Positions 62,724 through 64,000 of a DNA stretch of 64,000 nt are shown piece by piece; the first letter of the stretch is position 1; every line of letters begins with the position of its first letter. The DNA is from Lachnospiraceae bacterium (GTDB taxonomy: Bacteria > Bacillota > Clostridia > Lachnospirales > Lachnospiraceae): the NCBI GenBank assembly GCA_021771695.1, contig JAETON010000003.1, positions 96,661 to 160,660 on the forward strand. Direction: 5' to 3'. The notes beneath the pieces were generated by a model. The model ran no database searches. It was given only the letters and a program-made list of their open reading frames with translations, and was not told where the DNA came from. The translations under genes and the position numbers were made by a program.

Positions 62724-63671
62724 TTATAGTAGCCATATATAATCAATCGTTCCGTTATTTAATTCCTCATCGGTATCAAATATATGCTGTTTTATAAATT
62801 CATCTTTGAATGTGCCGAAAAAACTTTCCATAACAGAATTATCATATGGGCACCCTGCCCTACTCATGCTCTGTCTGATATGTTCTTTTTCACAGTATTC
62901 TGTAAAGTTCTTTGATGAAAACTGTGATCCCTGGTCACTGTGGAGGATCAGATCTTTCCCAACTTTATTTTTTTCAAGGGCAATCTTTAGGGTATCGATC
63001 GCAAGTGCTGCATCAATCCTTTTTCCATTGAAAGTGGCTGCGATCGATTTGTCATACAGATCTATGATGCTGCAGTTATATCTTCCCGCACCATCGGATA
63101 AATACAGATATGTAAAATCTGTACACCATTTTTCATTCGGTTTTTTGGATGTAAAATCCTGCTTTAGCAGGTTATCAAATCTTTTATATGCTTCTCCTTT
63201 ATGGTAATGTGCCTTCTTCGGCCTGCGTATAGAATGTATCTTCAATTCCTGCATATATTTTAAGACGGTATTTTTACTCAGGAATATTTTTTTGCGTTCT
63301 AAAAAAACTTTCATCATGCGGTATCCGGGACGTCCTTCATATTCATGATAGATCGCAAGAATGACCTGTTTTATTTTTTCTTTCCGCTGATGATAGGATG
63401 CTTTACGCTTTTTCCGATAATTGTAATATGCATTTGGACAGAGATCCATTTTTCTTAAGAGCCATCTTAAGCCAAAATCTGCCCTGTGCTCATCGATAAA
63501 CTGATACTGGTCTAGACGATGTCCTTTGCGAAGAATGCGGTCGCTTTTTCTAGGTGCCCTTGGGGTATTAAGAATTCGTTTTCTTTTTTCGCTTCTGCCA
63601 ATTGATTGCGGAGAAGCCGGTTTTCCTCGTAAAGTTCTTTTTGATCTTGTTTTTCTGGATTGGATGCGCAT
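62724..63671 (-). pseudogene. IS3-family OrfB with C-terminal frameshift
   Basis: The integrase domain is present: KWCTDFTYLYLSDGAGRYNC (D), ILHSDQGSQFSSKNFTEYCE (D) and NSVMESFFGTFKDEF (E). The frame then ends early as IDYIWLL-stop. In another frame the same DNA gives GYYNHLRPHSSNGYLTPFEK to a stop at 62663, so a small deletion near 62735 cut off the last 25 residues. The N-terminal part before about 63560 overlaps orfA and would be reached by frameshifting. This copy is probably inactive. Confidence 0.8.
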
Positions 63672-63823
63672 TCTTCTTCGAACCGTTTGATCCAGCTTCG
63701 AACGGTTCCTTCACCTAGATTGTATTCTTTATTTACACTTTTGATCGTACGGCCTTCATCTAATACAAGACGTACAATCATTTCTTTAAATTCCGGTTCA
63801 TAAACCTTGTGTACTTTTGCCAT
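63512..63823 (-). CDS. IS3-family transposase OrfA
   Basis: A 103-residue protein from the ATG at 63823 (MAKVHKVYEPEFKEMIVRLV); an upstream GTG is unlikely. EGRTIKSVNKEYNLGEGTVR and SWIKRFEEE form the HTH, and LYEENRLLRNQLAEAKKENE a leucine-zipper-like coil. It ends AFFAKDIV. Compared with the copy at 16791, there is an insertion of about six residues (IPQGHL) after ENEFL. It binds the IS ends. Confidence 0.8.
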   Translation of the reverse strand: MAKVHKVYEPEFKEMIVRLVLDEGRTIKSVNKEYNLGEGTVRSWIKRFEEECASNPEKQDQKELYEENRLLRNQLAEAKKENEFLIPQGHLEKATAFFAKDIV

Positions 63824-63879
63824 ATGTAATACCTTCACTTTCTTTAAACATAGTATAGCTTATCCAGTGTCAGTGTTAA

Positions 63880-64000
63880 AGGAACTGTTCAGCCAGTTCG
63901 CAGGACATCTGATCGATGCTGGAGAGGTTACGGGAGAAAACATCTTTATCGATGGGACCAAGATTGAGTCCCGTGCCAATAAATATACGTTTGTGTGGAA
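63880..64000 (+). mobile_element. IS1182-type transposase fragment, cut by the window edge
   Basis: The plus strand reads KELFSQFAGHLIDAGEVTGE and NIFIDGTKIESRANKYTFVW to the edge. IFIDGTKIESRANKYTFVW is the conserved catalytic-Asp region of IS1182/IS4-like transposases. The N-terminal part should be to the left but is absent, since the IS3-family element ends here. Confidence 0.8.

Larger units (their letters stand above)
62643..63879 (-). mobile_element. IS3-family insertion sequence (second, diverged copy)
   Basis: Ends share the inverted sequence TTAACACTGA (left 62643, right about 63879). The element is about 1237 bases and carries orfA and orfB of the same general group as the copy at 16740-17963, but the proteins differ clearly. 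It abuts an IS1182-type transposase on its right. No clear target duplication was found. Confidence 0.75.

Overview
The window looks like a low-GC Gram-positive chromosome, most likely a gut Clostridia/Lachnospiraceae member. This rests on the A+T-rich intergenic DNA, strong GGAGG-type ribosome binding sites, a TPP riboswitch, a four-subunit pyruvate:ferredoxin oxidoreductase, EFR1-type ferredoxin, DUF4474 and EcsC proteins, and a clostridial type I-B CRISPR repeat. The species cannot be fixed from the sequence alone. Most genes are on the minus strand.

Layout. 1-1.7 kb: thiamine-precursor uptake genes (binding lipoprotein, permease, YkoF-like protein) under a TPP riboswitch. 1.7-3.3 kb: a PurF-type amidophosphoribosyltransferase on the plus strand. 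3.4-6.7 kb: a TetR-GNAT-ThiD-MATE operon with a clear operator inside its promoter. 6.8-10.9 kb: porGDAB plus a LysR gene, with three TGAA-N5-TTCA sites around the promoter. 10.9-16.2 kb: a decayed regulator, a methyltransferase, KptA, a permease remnant, a DUF4474/phosphoesterase pair, a flavin reductase and a parvulin.

16.4-28.8 kb: an IS256 remnant interrupted by an IS3-family element, a CRISPR array (16 identical 30-nt repeats, 15 spacers, plus one degenerate leader-side copy), a complete type I-B cas operon (cas6-cas8-cas7-cas5-cas3-cas4-cas1-cas2), a possible small RNA beside cas6, and a WYL regulator. 29-36 kb: a sugar-acid cluster with a galactitol-type PTS, a COG1735 lactonase-like protein, an enolase-superfamily dehydratase, a KDPG-type aldolase and a PRD regulator.

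36-62 kb is accessory and defence-rich. It holds membrane/zinc-ribbon proteins, a JetABCD (Wadjet) operon, EFR1 and MATE genes, a dGTPase with a small partner, DUF2752/DUF4234 proteins, a MazG-like pyrophosphohydrolase overlapping a nuclease-helicase (DUF2075), a SWIM protein, an EcsC protein with a dockerin-like calcium loop, and a restriction-modification island. That island has a C5 methyltransferase, Vsr, a Bsp6I-like endonuclease, a second PD-(D/E)XK protein and an unknown 387-residue protein. Remnants of vsr, the SWIM gene and a membrane-protein gene show repeated local recombination. 62-64 kb: a TnpV remnant, a second IS3-family element with a frameshifted transposase, and the edge of an IS1182-type transposase.

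The strongest leads are: (1) a near-identical palindrome with two GCNGC sequences lying in both predicted promoters of the restriction-modification island, which suggests methylation-sensed control; (2) the MazG-like plus nuclease-helicase pair with stacked promoters, a candidate defence module; (3) a small RNA candidate beside cas6; (4) a PTS-fed sugar-acid pathway with no kinase; (5) a JetD protein whose C-terminal tail comes from a truncated SWIM gene.
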